Positions 25,846 through 34,432 of a stretch of 54,391 bases of DNA are shown piece by piece. Each line of letters begins with the position of its first letter. The stretch's first letter is position 1. The stretch comes from Fidelibacterota bacterium (lineage in GTDB: Bacteria; Pseudomonadota; Alphaproteobacteria; Rhodospirillales; Rhodospirillaceae), in NCBI GenBank assembly GCA_947476275.1, contig CANJPQ010000029.1:1-54391 (forward strand), written 5' to 3'. Under the pieces are notes generated by a model that made no database searches, was not told the origin of the DNA, and was given only the letters and a program-made list of their open reading frames with translations. The position numbers were made by a program, and so were the translations under genes.

Positions 25846-27575
25846 TGATCCATGACACAGCGCTCATCGCCACTCTTGTCGGCGGCCTGGTTCTCGCCTT
25901 CATCTTCGGTACCATCGCCAGCCGCCTGAAGCTGCCGCCGCTGGTGGGCTATCTGTTGGCCGGCATCGTCGCCGGTCCTGCCACGCCCGGCTTCGTTGCG
26001 GACCAGGGCCTCGCCAACCAGCTTGCCGAGATCGGCGTGATCCTGCTGATGTTCGGCGTCGGCCTGCACTTCTCCCTGCGCGATCTGCTGTCGGTGAAAA
26101 CCATCGCCGTGCCCGGCGCCATCGTGCAGATGGCGGTTGCGACTCTTCTTGGCGTCGGTCTCGGCCTGGCGCTGGGGTGGACCCTGGGCGGCAGTCTGGT
26201 GTTCGGCGCGTCGCTGTCCGTGGCCAGCACGGTCGTGCTGCTGCGCGCGCTGCAGGAACGCCGCATGCTCGAGACCGAACGCGGACGGATCGCGGTGGGC
26301 TGGCTGATCGTCGAGGATCTCGCGATGGTCCTCGCCCTGGTCCTGCTGCCCGCATTTGCCAACGTCATGGGCGGCGACGGCAAACAAGTCGCGGTCGATC
26401 CTCTGGTTGCGCGCTTCGGCCTCGGCGTCGCCGGCGCCATCGCCCTCACCATCGCCAAGGTGGTCGCCTTCATTGCCCTGATGCTGGTGGTCGGCCGGCG
26501 GGTGATCCCGTGGATACTGCATCACACCGCCCACGGCGGCTCGCGCGAACTGTTCCGCCTGGCAGTCCTGGCGATTGCGTTAGGTGTCGCGTTCGGAGCT
26601 TCCTACCTGTTCGGCGTGTCCTTTGCGCTGGGAGCCTTCTTCGCCGGAATGATCATGAGCGAGTCCGAGCTCAGCCATCAGGCCGCGCAAGAGTCGCTGC
26701 CCCTGCGCGATGCCTTCGCGGTTCTGTTCTTCGTCTCGGTCGGCATGCTGTTCGATCCGAAAATCCTGATCGACCGCCCGCTCCCTGTCCTGGCAACGGT
26801 GCTCGTGATTGTCGTGGGCAAATCGTTCGCGGCCTACGTCATCGTGCGGATGTTCCGCCATCCGCCCGCCATCGCGCTCACGGTCGCGGCCAGTCTCGCG
26901 CAGATCGGCGAATTCTCCTTCATCCTCGCCGATATGGGGGTGGGCCTCAAACTGCTGCCCCAGGATGGGCGCGATCTCATTCTCGCCGGCGCGATCCTGT
27001 CCATGCTGCTCAACCCCATCGCGTTCTTCGCCGCCCAGCGTCTCAAGTCGCCCAAGGTCCAGCAGCGCGAGGAAAAGGAAGCCGAAGCCGCCGCGCCGCC
27101 GCACGTCCCCGCGGCGGAACTGCCCGCGCGAACCGCGCTCACCGGTCACACGGTGCTCATCGGCTTCGGCCGCGTTGGCGCCATCGTCGGCCAGGCCCTG
27201 CATGAAGCCAGCGAATCCCTGGTCGTGATCGAAGACGGCGACCGCGCGGTCGCGCATCTCCGCGCGGCGGAGATCGAAGTGATTGTCGGCAACGGCACGC
27301 GCGAAGATATCCTCGCCGCGGCCAACATCTCCGGCGCGAAGCGCCTCATCCTCGCCATCCCCAGCGGTTTCGAGGCTCTCCAAACCGTTGCGAAAGCGCG
27401 CGCCGCCAATCCCGGAATCGCCGTCCTCGCCCGCTGTCACTCCGACACGGAGTTCGAGCAGCTGCGCCGCCTGAATGTGGATGTGATCATCATGGGCGAA
27501 CGCGAGATCGCCCGCGGCTTCATCGAGAATGTGTTGGGGGCTGCGGCCACGCCGGCCACGCCGCGGGCGTTGTAA
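25845..27575 (+). CDS. Kef/YbaL-type monovalent cation:proton antiporter (CPA2) with TrkA-N domain
   Basis: A 576-residue inner-membrane transporter. Residues ~5-390 are the sodium/hydrogen-exchanger fold with about 12 hydrophobic segments and the typical PLVGYLLAGIVAGP stretch. From about residue 434 a cytoplasmic TrkA-N (RCK) domain binds nucleotide (VLIGFGRVGAIVGQAL, Rossmann GxGxxG). The family members KefB/KefC/YbaL export potassium in exchange for protons, often in glutathione- or nucleotide-controlled detoxification. Its overlap with acs suggests co-transcription. Confidence 0.9.
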   Translation: MIHDTALIATLVGGLVLAFIFGTIASRLKLPPLVGYLLAGIVAGPATPGFVADQGLANQLAEIGVILLMFGVGLHFSLRDLLSVKTIAVPGAIVQMAVATLLGVGLGLALGWTLGGSLVFGASLSVASTVVLLRALQERRMLETERGRIAVGWLIVEDLAMVLALVLLPAFANVMGGDGKQVAVDPLVARFGLGVAGAIALTIAKVVAFIALMLVVGRRVIPWILHHTAHGGSRELFRLAVLAIALGVAFGASYLFGVSFALGAFFAGMIMSESELSHQAAQESLPLRDAFAVLFFVSVGMLFDPKILIDRPLPVLATVLVIVVGKSFAAYVIVRMFRHPPAIALTVAASLAQIGEFSFILADMGVGLKLLPQDGRDLILAGAILSMLLNPIAFFAAQRLKSPKVQQREEKEAEAAAPPHVPAAELPARTALTGHTVLIGFGRVGAIVGQALHEASESLVVIEDGDRAVAHLRAAEIEVIVGNGTREDILAAANISGAKRLILAIPSGFEALQTVAKARAANPGIAVLARCHSDTEFEQLRRLNVDVIIMGEREIARGFIENVLGAAATPATPRAL

Positions 27576-27622
27576 CGCGCACGCCGGTGACCGGGGAGGA
27601 GGAAGCGAGGAGTCGGCGCCGC

Positions 27623-29056
27623 CTAGACGGCTTTCGCCGCTAGCAGCTTCAGCACCTGCGCGCGTTGGCTTTCAACGATCTGCGCATTGTTCTCCAGGTG
27701 CAGTTCGTGGAACACCTGGGCGGCCTTGTCGAAAGCGTCGGCGGCGCGTTCGAGGATTTCCACGTTCTGCGCGGCTGCGCCTTTTTCCTTCAGCGCGGCG
27801 CCGATGTTCGCCAGCGTGGTCGCCCACACCAAGGGCGCCTTGGTGCGGGTCTGCACCTCGATGATCTTCACGAACACGGCGACGGCCCGGTCGAACAGGC
27901 CGGGCTCGCGCGTCAGGCGGCCCATGGTCACGAGCAATCCGCCCAGCGAATTCTGAATATCCGCCCAGCGCTGCGGCGCTTCGGTGATCGTCCAGATCGC
28001 CGTCGCGGCGCTGAACGCTTCCGCCGCTTCCTTCAATGGCGCGGCTTCATTGTTCGCCGCCGCCAGCGCGTGCAGGCCCAAGCCCAACCGCACCTTCAAC
28101 GCGGCGAACTCTTCTGCGAACACATCCTTGCGCACCATGCTCAGCGCGGTGCGGTAATAGGCGATGCAACGCGCCAGCAACTTCGGCCGCCCCGCGATAT
28201 CGGAAATCAGGATCAAGGCGTCGGCGATGTGCCCGCCGATCAACGCGCGCTCGTGATCTGTGAAGGCATCCATGCCCAGAATCAGCGCGCCCTGGTACAC
28301 CACCACCGCACGCTCGAGCATTTTCAGATCGCCGGTGCGCGCGCCGTCCAGCAGCAGCAACGCGCCATAGCACGCCTGTGCGGTGGCGCATTCCGCGACG
28401 GTGCCCAGCATGTCGCCTTCGGCATAGTGCGCCGCGGCTTTCAACATCGGGCGGAACAAGGCGGCGCGGGCGCGCAGGCCCTCGCTCGATTCCACGTTCA
28501 CCGCGGCAAGGGCTGCACCGAACACCAGATCGCTGGCGGCATCGTCGAAATGCGCCGGCACTTCCAAGCGTTCCAGCGCGGAGACCGACGCCCCGTGCGG
28601 CTGCACCGGCGTGCCGAGACTCATGAACCGCAAGCGCCACGAGACGTGCGGCGGGCCGTCCTTCTGCAAGGCCGCGCCGGTGATGGCTTCGCCCCAGATC
28701 AACAGGTCCGCGTTCTCGCGCTTCAGCCAGCGCCGGCCGAGGTCGAGCGCCATGGACAGGAACACGGACTGCATGTTGTCCGCCGCCGGCGCCGTCAGGG
28801 GCCGGTCGGCAAATCGAATGCTGACTCCCAGCCGTCCGGCCAGGCGGTCGTGAATGTGTTGCGCCGCGCGGCCGGTCGAGTCGCCCGCCAGGGGCGCGAT
28901 CATGATGCGCAGGGGCTCGACGCCATAAAGGACGTCCACCGGGTCCTGCAGGGTATCGGCCAGCTCCAGCGGCCGGTCGGCCGCGTCCATGACCGGTCCC
29001 GCCGCCGCACCCGGCCGCAAACGGCGCAGCCGCTCCAGAAGACCCACAAACCCCAT
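27623..29056 (-). CDS. Uncharacterised TPR-like helical protein
   Basis: A 477-residue soluble protein without a signal peptide that I do not recognise beyond its fold. The first ~180 residues mix beta-like stretches (LRIMIAPLAGDSTG, ADLLIWGEAITG) that resemble a small alpha/beta receiver-like domain. The rest is alpha-helical with TPR-like repeats (for example EAAEAFSAATAIWTITEAP, DRAVAVFVKIIEVQTR and ERAADAFDKAAQVFHEL), suggesting protein-protein contacts. It lies alone between the antiporter and the SDHAF4 gene. Confidence 0.7.
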   Translation of the reverse strand: MGFVGLLERLRRLRPGAAAGPVMDAADRPLELADTLQDPVDVLYGVEPLRIMIAPLAGDSTGRAAQHIHDRLAGRLGVSIRFADRPLTAPAADNMQSVFLSMALDLGRRWLKRENADLLIWGEAITGAALQKDGPPHVSWRLRFMSLGTPVQPHGASVSALERLEVPAHFDDAASDLVFGAALAAVNVESSEGLRARAALFRPMLKAAAHYAEGDMLGTVAECATAQACYGALLLLDGARTGDLKMLERAVVVYQGALILGMDAFTDHERALIGGHIADALILISDIAGRPKLLARCIAYYRTALSMVRKDVFAEEFAALKVRLGLGLHALAAANNEAAPLKEAAEAFSAATAIWTITEAPQRWADIQNSLGGLLVTMGRLTREPGLFDRAVAVFVKIIEVQTRTKAPLVWATTLANIGAALKEKGAAAQNVEILERAADAFDKAAQVFHELHLENNAQIVESQRAQVLKLLAAKAV

Positions 29057-29144
29057 CGCATCCCCGTGCCGTCGCTTTTCGGACGGCTTTTATTCAGCGA
29101 ATCAAAGTCTTAGCGGTGACCGGTTAAGAATCCGTTCTGGTCCG

Positions 29145-29357
29145 CTAGAAATCCGAGCAGCGTCCCTTGCGTTCCCAGTCCCCGTAGCGGGTCGGCTCCG
29201 GGCCTTTAGGTCCGCCGGTTTCGGGAGGCATTTCGGCGGGCGCGGAGGGCACGGCATGGGCCTGCGGCGGCTTCAACGCCGCCGCTTCCGGGCTCAAAGC
29301 AAGCGGCGGAACCGGGGGCCGAACTGGGGGCCGCGGGGGATGGGTCTCATCTGTCAT
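29145..29357 (-). CDS. DUF1674 / SDHAF4-type succinate dehydrogenase assembly factor
   Basis: A 70-residue protein whose last ~25 residues carry the DUF1674 signature GGPKGPEPTRYGDWERKGRC, ending SDF. This is the bacterial counterpart of mitochondrial SDHAF4 (Sdh8), which protects the flavinated SdhA subunit before complex II assembly. The N-terminal part is Pro/Ala-rich and likely disordered. It starts at the ATG at 29357. No sdh genes are in the window; it is divergent from htpX. The conserved tail makes the call strong despite the small size. Confidence 0.85.
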   Translation of the reverse strand: MTDETHPPRPPVRPPVPPLALSPEAAALKPPQAHAVPSAPAEMPPETGGPKGPEPTRYGDWERKGRCSDF

Positions 29358-29477
29358 GGCTTTTCCGTCGCATGAGCGTGAACGCCAGTCAAAAGGTTCG
29401 CCACGGTTCGCCCTTGTAATGCCGCAGGCGTGACTTAACTCTCCCCCTACGGGCGCCGCAGGAGGGCGCCTAACACC

Positions 29478-30422
29478 ATGAACACATTCAAAGTTGGTCT
29501 GCTTCTCGCCGGCATGACCGGCCTGTTCCTCGCCGTCGGCTACCTCGTCGGCGGGCCCGGCGGCATGCTCATCGCGTTTGGAGTCGCCATCGCCATGAAC
29601 GCCTGGGCGTATTGGAATTCCGACAAGGCGGTCTTGCGCATGTACGGCGCCCAACCGGTGGATCAAAACACCGCGCCGGATTTCCATGCCCTGGTGGCGC
29701 GGCTTGCCCAGCGCGCGGGCCTGCCGATGCCGGCGGTCTACATCATCGATAGCGAGCAGCCCAACGCCTTCGCCACCGGCCGCGATCCGGAACACGCCGC
29801 GGTCGCCGCGTCGCGCGGGCTCTTGTCCATGCTCAACGAACGCGAAGTCGCCGCGGTGATGGCGCACGAACTCACCCATGTGAAGAACCGCGACACCCTG
29901 GTGATGACGGTTACCGCCACCATCGCCGGCGCCATCGGCATGCTCGCCAACTTCGCCATGTTCGCCGGTGGTCACCGCGACGAGAACCGCGGCGGTATCG
30001 GCATCATCGGCAGCATTATGGTGATGATCCTCGCGCCCCTCGCCGCAACCCTGGTGCAGCTCGCTATCTCCCGCAGCCGTGAGTACGGCGCGGACGAAGG
30101 CGGCGCCGCGATCTCCGACGATCCGATGGCGCTCGCCTCGGCGCTGGAGAAGATCGAGCACTACGCCCACCAGGTGCCGAACTACGACGCGCAGGCCAAT
30201 CCTGCCACGGCGCATCTGTTCATCATCAACCCGCTGGCCGGCACCGGCACCGACAACCTGTTCGCCACCCATCCGTCGACGGCCAATCGCATCGCCCGCC
30301 TGCGTGAACTCGCCGCCGGTCCCGGCCCATCTCGTGACGCGGTTTCGTACCAAGCCACCCCCCGCCGCGCCGCGCGCATCCCCGACAGCGCACCGCCGCG
30401 CCCAAAGGGCCCGTGGGATTGA
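29478..30422 (+). CDS. htpX: Membrane zinc metalloprotease HtpX
   Basis: HtpX degrades misfolded membrane proteins, often together with FtsH. The 314-residue protein has two N-terminal hydrophobic segments, the zinc motif [10 protein letters not shown] (HExxH) at about residue 130, two further hydrophobic segments, and the third metal ligand in [17 protein letters not shown] is 11 bases upstream of the ATG. A nested GC-rich hairpin follows the stop codon. Confidence 0.95.
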   Translation: MNTFKVGLLLAGMTGLFLAVGYLVGGPGGMLIAFGVAIAMNAWAYWNSDKAVLRMYGAQPVDQNTAPDFHALVARLAQRAGLPMPAVYIIDSEQPNAFATGRDPEHAAVAASRGLLSMLNEREVAAVMAHELTHVKNRDTLVMTVTATIAGAIGMLANFAMFAGGHRDENRGGIGIIGSIMVMILAPLAATLVQLAISRSREYGADEGGAAISDDPMALASALEKIEHYAHQVPNYDAQANPATAHLFIINPLAGTGTDNLFATHPSTANRIARLRELAAGPGPSRDAVSYQATPRRAARIPDSAPPRPKGPWD

Positions 30423-30470
30423 GCGATCCCCCCTCCCCCTTGAGGGGAGGGGTCAGGGGTGGGGGTCGCT
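30422..30470. repeat. Nested GC-rich palindrome after htpX
   Basis: The outer arms AGCGATCCCC and GGGGGTCGCT (30422 and 30461 onward) and the inner CCCTCCCC/GGGGAGGG can pair to form a cruciform or terminator directly after the htpX stop. The C-run/G-run unit resembles a short intergenic repeat seen scattered in alphaproteobacterial genomes (recollection). No T-run follows. Confidence 0.5.
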
Positions 30471-30600
30471 CCGCGCGCCGTGCTCACACGAAACTGCACA
30501 CACCGTGACCTTTGACGAACCATCCTATCGGCGGTAACCGTCACGACTGGCTTGACGGTCGCCGCTATGTCGCATCCACACGCTCCCAATCCCGAAATTT

Positions 30601-30633
30601 CTCGCGCGTATTTCGCGCGTAAATGCGCGCGAG
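30601..30633. repeat. Long inverted repeat upstream of the hydrolase pair
   Basis: CTCGCGCGTATTT (30601-30613) and AAATGCGCGCGAG (30621-30633) form 13-bp arms with one mismatch (a G-T pair in RNA) around CGCGCGT. It lies about 97 bases upstream of the first hydrolase start in a 307-base non-coding gap. The gap also holds the htpX palindrome; I see no gene in it. Confidence 0.5.
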
Positions 30634-30729
30634 CCGGTGGTGCGATTTTCGTGTGATCCCCGAGTCGTTTTTCGGGCGCGCCGGTCCTGCGCCTTGACGC
30701 GCTCTGCCGCACAGGTCATCGGTGACGCC

Positions 30730-31542
30730 ATGGAACCCAAGAAGCCCCTCCGCCGCGGCTATGTCGACGGCCGCTACGGCCAGATGCACTACCGCTTCGC
30801 CAAGCCGGACGCGCCCACGGGCAAGCGGCCGCTGCTGCTGTTCCACATGAGTCCCTACTCAAGCTTCATCTACGAAGCCTTCGGCGCTGAGATGGGCCGC
30901 GACCGGCTGACGCTGGCGATCGACACGCCCGGCTTCGGCGCGTCGGACCCGCCGCCGTCGGCCCCGGAACTCACCGACTATGCCGCCGCCATGGGCGATG
31001 TGATGGATGCGCTGGGTCTGCGCGACGTCGATCTGATGGGCTATCACACCGGCTCCAAGATCACGCTCGCGCTCACCAATCAGCGCCCCGCGCAGATCCA
31101 TCGCCTCGTGAATGTCTCCGCGACGATTCTGACGCCCTCGGAACTCGCCGAACACAAAGAGACCTACGGCCCCGAAAAGGTCGCCGACGACGGCTCGCAT
31201 TTCGTGAAGTGGTGGGAGACCGCCAAACGTTGGCGCATGAAGGGCGTGAGCAACGAGGCCCTGGCGGAACGTTTCGCTGTGCGCATGGGCAATCCGTCGA
31301 TCTCCTGGTGGGGCCACCGCGCCGCGTTCAACTTCCTGACCGCCGAAGCGATGCCGAAGGTCGCGCAACCAATCCTGATCTTCAATCCGGAAGACGATCT
31401 CGTCGCGTTCACGCCGCGCGCGAAGCCGCTTCTGAAGAATCCCGCCAGCCGGATTCATGATCTACCCGGCTGGTCTCACGGCTTCCTCGATCTCAAGACC
31501 GCCGAGGTCGCCAAGATCGTGCGCGATTTCCTCGACGCCTGA
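30730..31542 (+). CDS. Alpha/beta-hydrolase fold protein, copy 1, histidine at the nucleophile position
   Basis: A 270-residue cytoplasmic alpha/beta-hydrolase. The strand-5 nucleophile elbow is usually GxSxG; here it is GYHTG in DVDLMGYHTGSKIT, putting histidine where Ser, Asp or Cys is expected. The oxyanion segment (LLFHMSPYSS), an acidic residue in NPEDDL and the final histidine in GWSHGFLDL remain. The product is strongly similar to the next gene, so the pair arose by tandem duplication. The reaction cannot be predicted; a modified or lost hydrolase activity is possible. The ATG at 30730 precedes the conserved domain. Confidence 0.85.
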   Translation: MEPKKPLRRGYVDGRYGQMHYRFAKPDAPTGKRPLLLFHMSPYSSFIYEAFGAEMGRDRLTLAIDTPGFGASDPPPSAPELTDYAAAMGDVMDALGLRDVDLMGYHTGSKITLALTNQRPAQIHRLVNVSATILTPSELAEHKETYGPEKVADDGSHFVKWWETAKRWRMKGVSNEALAERFAVRMGNPSISWWGHRAAFNFLTAEAMPKVAQPILIFNPEDDLVAFTPRAKPLLKNPASRIHDLPGWSHGFLDLKTAEVAKIVRDFLDA

Positions 31543-31558
31543 TCGGAGAGTCCCACCC

Positions 31559-32362
31559 ATGCCCCTCCGCCGCGATTACGCCACCGGCCGCTTCGGCCAG
31601 ATGCACTACCGCTACGCCAAGCCCGACGCGCCCACGGGCAAGAGACCGTTGCTCATGTTCCACATGAGCCCCTACTCGAGCTTCATCTACGAGATCTTCG
31701 CCGGCGAAATGGGCCGCGACCGGCTGGCCATCGCGATCGACACGCCGGGCTTCGGCGCGTCGGATCCGACACCGTCCGCGCCCGAGATCGGCGACTACGC
31801 CGGCGCGATGGAAGATGTGATGGATGTCTTGGGTCTGCGCGACGTGGACGTGATGGGCTATCACACCGGCTGCAAGATCGCGATGGAACTCGCGTTGCGG
31901 CGCCCCACCGCAATCCACCGTCTCATCAACGTTTCCGCCGCGGTCTACACAGAGGCGGAGCTCGCCTCACAGCGCGCCGCCTACGGACCCGAGGAACTCG
32001 CCGACGACGGCTCCACCTACGCGAATTGGTGGAAGAGCCGCGGGCGATGGCACATGAAGGAAGTCAGCAAGCAAGCCCATGCCGACCTGTTCGCCATCCG
32101 GGTCGCCAATACGTCGATCTCCTGGTGGGGCCATAATGCCGCCTTCAACTACCAAGCCGCCGTCGCTTTGCCGAAGGTCAAACACTCGATCCTGATCCTG
32201 AATCCGACCGCCGACGATCTCGCCACCATGACGGTGCGCGCCAAGCCGTTGTTGAAGAATCCCGCCAGCCGCATCCAGGACTTGCCGGGATGGGCGCATG
32301 GGTTCCTCGACGTCAAAACCACCGAAGCGGCGAAGATCGTCCGCGATTTCCTCGACGCCTAA
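31559..32362 (+). CDS. Alpha/beta-hydrolase fold protein, copy 2, histidine at the nucleophile position
   Basis: A 267-residue paralogue of the preceding gene, 16 bases downstream. It keeps the unusual elbow GYHTGC, the HMSPYSS segment, an acidic region (NPTADDL) and the terminal GWAHGFLDVK histidine. Since both copies retain the same histidine at the elbow, selection rather than random decay seems to maintain it. Copy-specific changes cluster in the cap region (for example EELADDGSTYANWWKSRG), so the two may have different ligands. GGAG lies about 11 bases upstream of the start. Confidence 0.85.
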   Translation: MPLRRDYATGRFGQMHYRYAKPDAPTGKRPLLMFHMSPYSSFIYEIFAGEMGRDRLAIAIDTPGFGASDPTPSAPEIGDYAGAMEDVMDVLGLRDVDVMGYHTGCKIAMELALRRPTAIHRLINVSAAVYTEAELASQRAAYGPEELADDGSTYANWWKSRGRWHMKEVSKQAHADLFAIRVANTSISWWGHNAAFNYQAAVALPKVKHSILILNPTADDLATMTVRAKPLLKNPASRIQDLPGWAHGFLDVKTTEAAKIVRDFLDA

Positions 32363-32378
32363 TTAGGAGCACACACCC

Positions 32379-33125
32379 ATGTTGCGCCGTTCCTTCATTG
32401 TCGCTGCCATTGTTTCCCTCGCTGCGCCTGCATTCGCGCAAGACAAGCCGCTTGTTCTGCTCGCCGGCGCCACCGGCAAGAACGGCAGCGTGATCCTCGA
32501 TCAGATCCAAACCAACCCCGCCTTCCGCGTGCGCGCCATGACGCGCGACGCCGCGGCTGCCACCGCCAAGTTCGGCAACAAGGTCGAGTGGGTGGAAGCG
32601 GACGTCACCAAACCGGAGACTCTGAAGGCCGCCTTCAAAGGCGTCACCTACGTGATCGACGCGGTCGCGGCCAGCAACAAGGACGAAGCCAACTTCCCGG
32701 TGAAGGTGGATCTCGAGGGCACGCGCAATCTCGCCGCCGCCGCCAAAGCCGTGAACGTGAAGCGCTTCGTCATCATCACCTCGTCCGTGTCCGGCCAGGT
32801 CGACAACCCGATGAACAAGCGCGGCAACGACGTGATCATCTACAAAGGCAAGGCCGAAGAGGCGCTGATCGCCTCCGGCGTGCCCTACACCATCATCGGA
32901 CCGGCGGGCATGACCAACGAACCGGGCGGCGTGAAGGCCATCAAGCTTCTCCCCCGCAGTGAATACAAGATGGGCCAGATGATCACCCGCGCCGACACCG
33001 CCACCGTCGCCATCGCCGCGCTCACCAACCCCGATGCGGCGAATAAAGCCTTCTCTGTGAGCAATGCTGACGGCCCCGGCACCGCCGCGAAAGACATCTC
33101 GTTCGCCGGACTCCCCGCGAAGTGA
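32379..33125 (+). CDS. Exported NAD(P)-binding (NmrA-like/SDR) protein with a Sec signal peptide
   Basis: A 248-residue atypical SDR. The N-terminus is a clear Sec signal (RRSFIVAAIVSLAAPAFAQ, cleavage after AFA), followed at once by the dinucleotide motif LLAGATGKNGSV (GxxGxxG) and an NmrA-like fold (RFVIITSSVSGQVDNP, YKGKAEEALIASGVPYTII). NAD(P)-binding proteins are normally cytoplasmic, so a periplasmic member is unusual. The gene follows the hydrolase pair by 16 bases and overlaps rsmB by 4 bp, so it is probably in the same transcript. AGGAG precedes the ATG. Confidence 0.85.
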   Translation: MLRRSFIVAAIVSLAAPAFAQDKPLVLLAGATGKNGSVILDQIQTNPAFRVRAMTRDAAAATAKFGNKVEWVEADVTKPETLKAAFKGVTYVIDAVAASNKDEANFPVKVDLEGTRNLAAAAKAVNVKRFVIITSSVSGQVDNPMNKRGNDVIIYKGKAEEALIASGVPYTIIGPAGMTNEPGGVKAIKLLPRSEYKMGQMITRADTATVAIAALTNPDAANKAFSVSNADGPGTAAKDISFAGLPAK

Positions 33126-34432
33126 AGTCTCCCGCCCGGACATCGCCTCGCGACCTTCCGCCCGAACTCGCCTCACGCCTTGCAGCTTTGAATGTGCTGC
33201 AAAGCGTGGTGGTAGACCGCCGTGCCGCTGACGAGACTTTCGACTACGAAGTCTCCGCGCTCCATCCGCGCGACCGCGCCTTTGTGCGCCTGCTCGTCGC
33301 CACCACGCTGCGACGCCTCGGCCAGATCGACGCGGTCCTGGCGCAGTTCGTCAAGAGTCCGCCGCCGGAGGTGATCCGCGACACATTGCGGCTGGGTGCG
33401 GCGCAGCTTCTGTTTCTCGGCACCGCCCCCCACGCCGCCGTGGCGACCACCGTCGCTGTTGCGCGTGCGCGCGATCAGGAGCGCATGACCGGCCTCGTCA
33501 ACGCGGTGATGCGCCGCGTATCCGAGCAAGGCCCAGCGCTGGTGCAAGAGCAGGACGCCGCGCGTCTCAACTGCGTCGATTGGTTGTGGCAAAGCTGGGC
33601 GCGCACCTACGGCGAAGACACCGCCGCGGCCATCGCGCTCGCGCATCTCGGCGAAGCACCGCTCGATTTCTCGCTCACGGATGCGTCCACTGCCGAGATC
33701 TGGGCGCAGAAGTTGGATGCGTCCATCCTCCCCACCGGCGGTTTGCGCCGCTTCGCCCCCGGCCGCGTGCCGGAGATGGAAGGCTTCAAGGACGGCGCCT
33801 GGTGGGTGCAGGATGTGGCCGCGTCGCTGCCCGCCAAGATCCTGCTGCACGTTCTCCGCGGCACATCCTCGCCGACCGTCGTCGACCTTTGCGCCGCCCC
33901 CGGCGGCAAGACCGCGCAGCTCGCCGCAGGCGGTGCCACCGTCACCGCCGTCGATCTCGCACCGGAGCGCCTCAAGTTCCTGAACGAGAATCTGATTCGC
34001 CTGAATCTGAAAGCCGACGTCGTCACCGCCGATGCGGTCGATTGGCGTCCATCTGCGCCGGTCGATGCGGTCTTGCTCGACGCACCCTGTTCCGCCACCG
34101 GCACTTTGCGCCGTCATCCGGATTTGCCGCATCTCAAGCAAGCGCAAGACATCGCCGGCTTCGCGCAGAACCAGCGGCGCTTGCTGAAGGCGGCGCTCGA
34201 TATGGTGAAGCCGGGCGGCCACGTACTTTACAGCGTGTGCTCGCTCCAGCCCGAAGAAGGCCCCGAGGTGGCGAAGTCCGTCGACGCGCCGCGCGTGCCG
34301 ATCGCGCCCGACATGATCGGCGGCCTTACCGAGGCGATTACGTCAGCCGGCGAACTACGCACGCTGCCCTGCCACTGGGCCACCACCGGCGGCATGGACG
34401 GCTTCTACGGCGTGCTGTTCAAGAAAGCCTGA
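33122..34432 (+). CDS. rsmB: 16S rRNA (cytosine-967 C5)-methyltransferase RsmB
   Basis: A 436-residue RNA methyltransferase with an N-terminal NusB-like RNA-binding domain (about 20-145) and a C-terminal SAM-dependent domain. The SAM site is DLCAAPGGKTAQLAAGG; the two catalytic cysteines are in LDAPCSATGTLRRHPD and YSVCSLQPEEG. The start is GTG at 33122, overlapping the previous stop (GTGA). It converges with the GT4 gene with no spacing between the stops. Confidence 0.94.
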   Translation: MKSPARTSPRDLPPELASRLAALNVLQSVVVDRRAADETFDYEVSALHPRDRAFVRLLVATTLRRLGQIDAVLAQFVKSPPPEVIRDTLRLGAAQLLFLGTAPHAAVATTVAVARARDQERMTGLVNAVMRRVSEQGPALVQEQDAARLNCVDWLWQSWARTYGEDTAAAIALAHLGEAPLDFSLTDASTAEIWAQKLDASILPTGGLRRFAPGRVPEMEGFKDGAWWVQDVAASLPAKILLHVLRGTSSPTVVDLCAAPGGKTAQLAAGGATVTAVDLAPERLKFLNENLIRLNLKADVVTADAVDWRPSAPVDAVLLDAPCSATGTLRRHPDLPHLKQAQDIAGFAQNQRRLLKAALDMVKPGGHVLYSVCSLQPEEGPEVAKSVDAPRVPIAPDMIGGLTEAITSAGELRTLPCHWATTGGMDGFYGVLFKKA

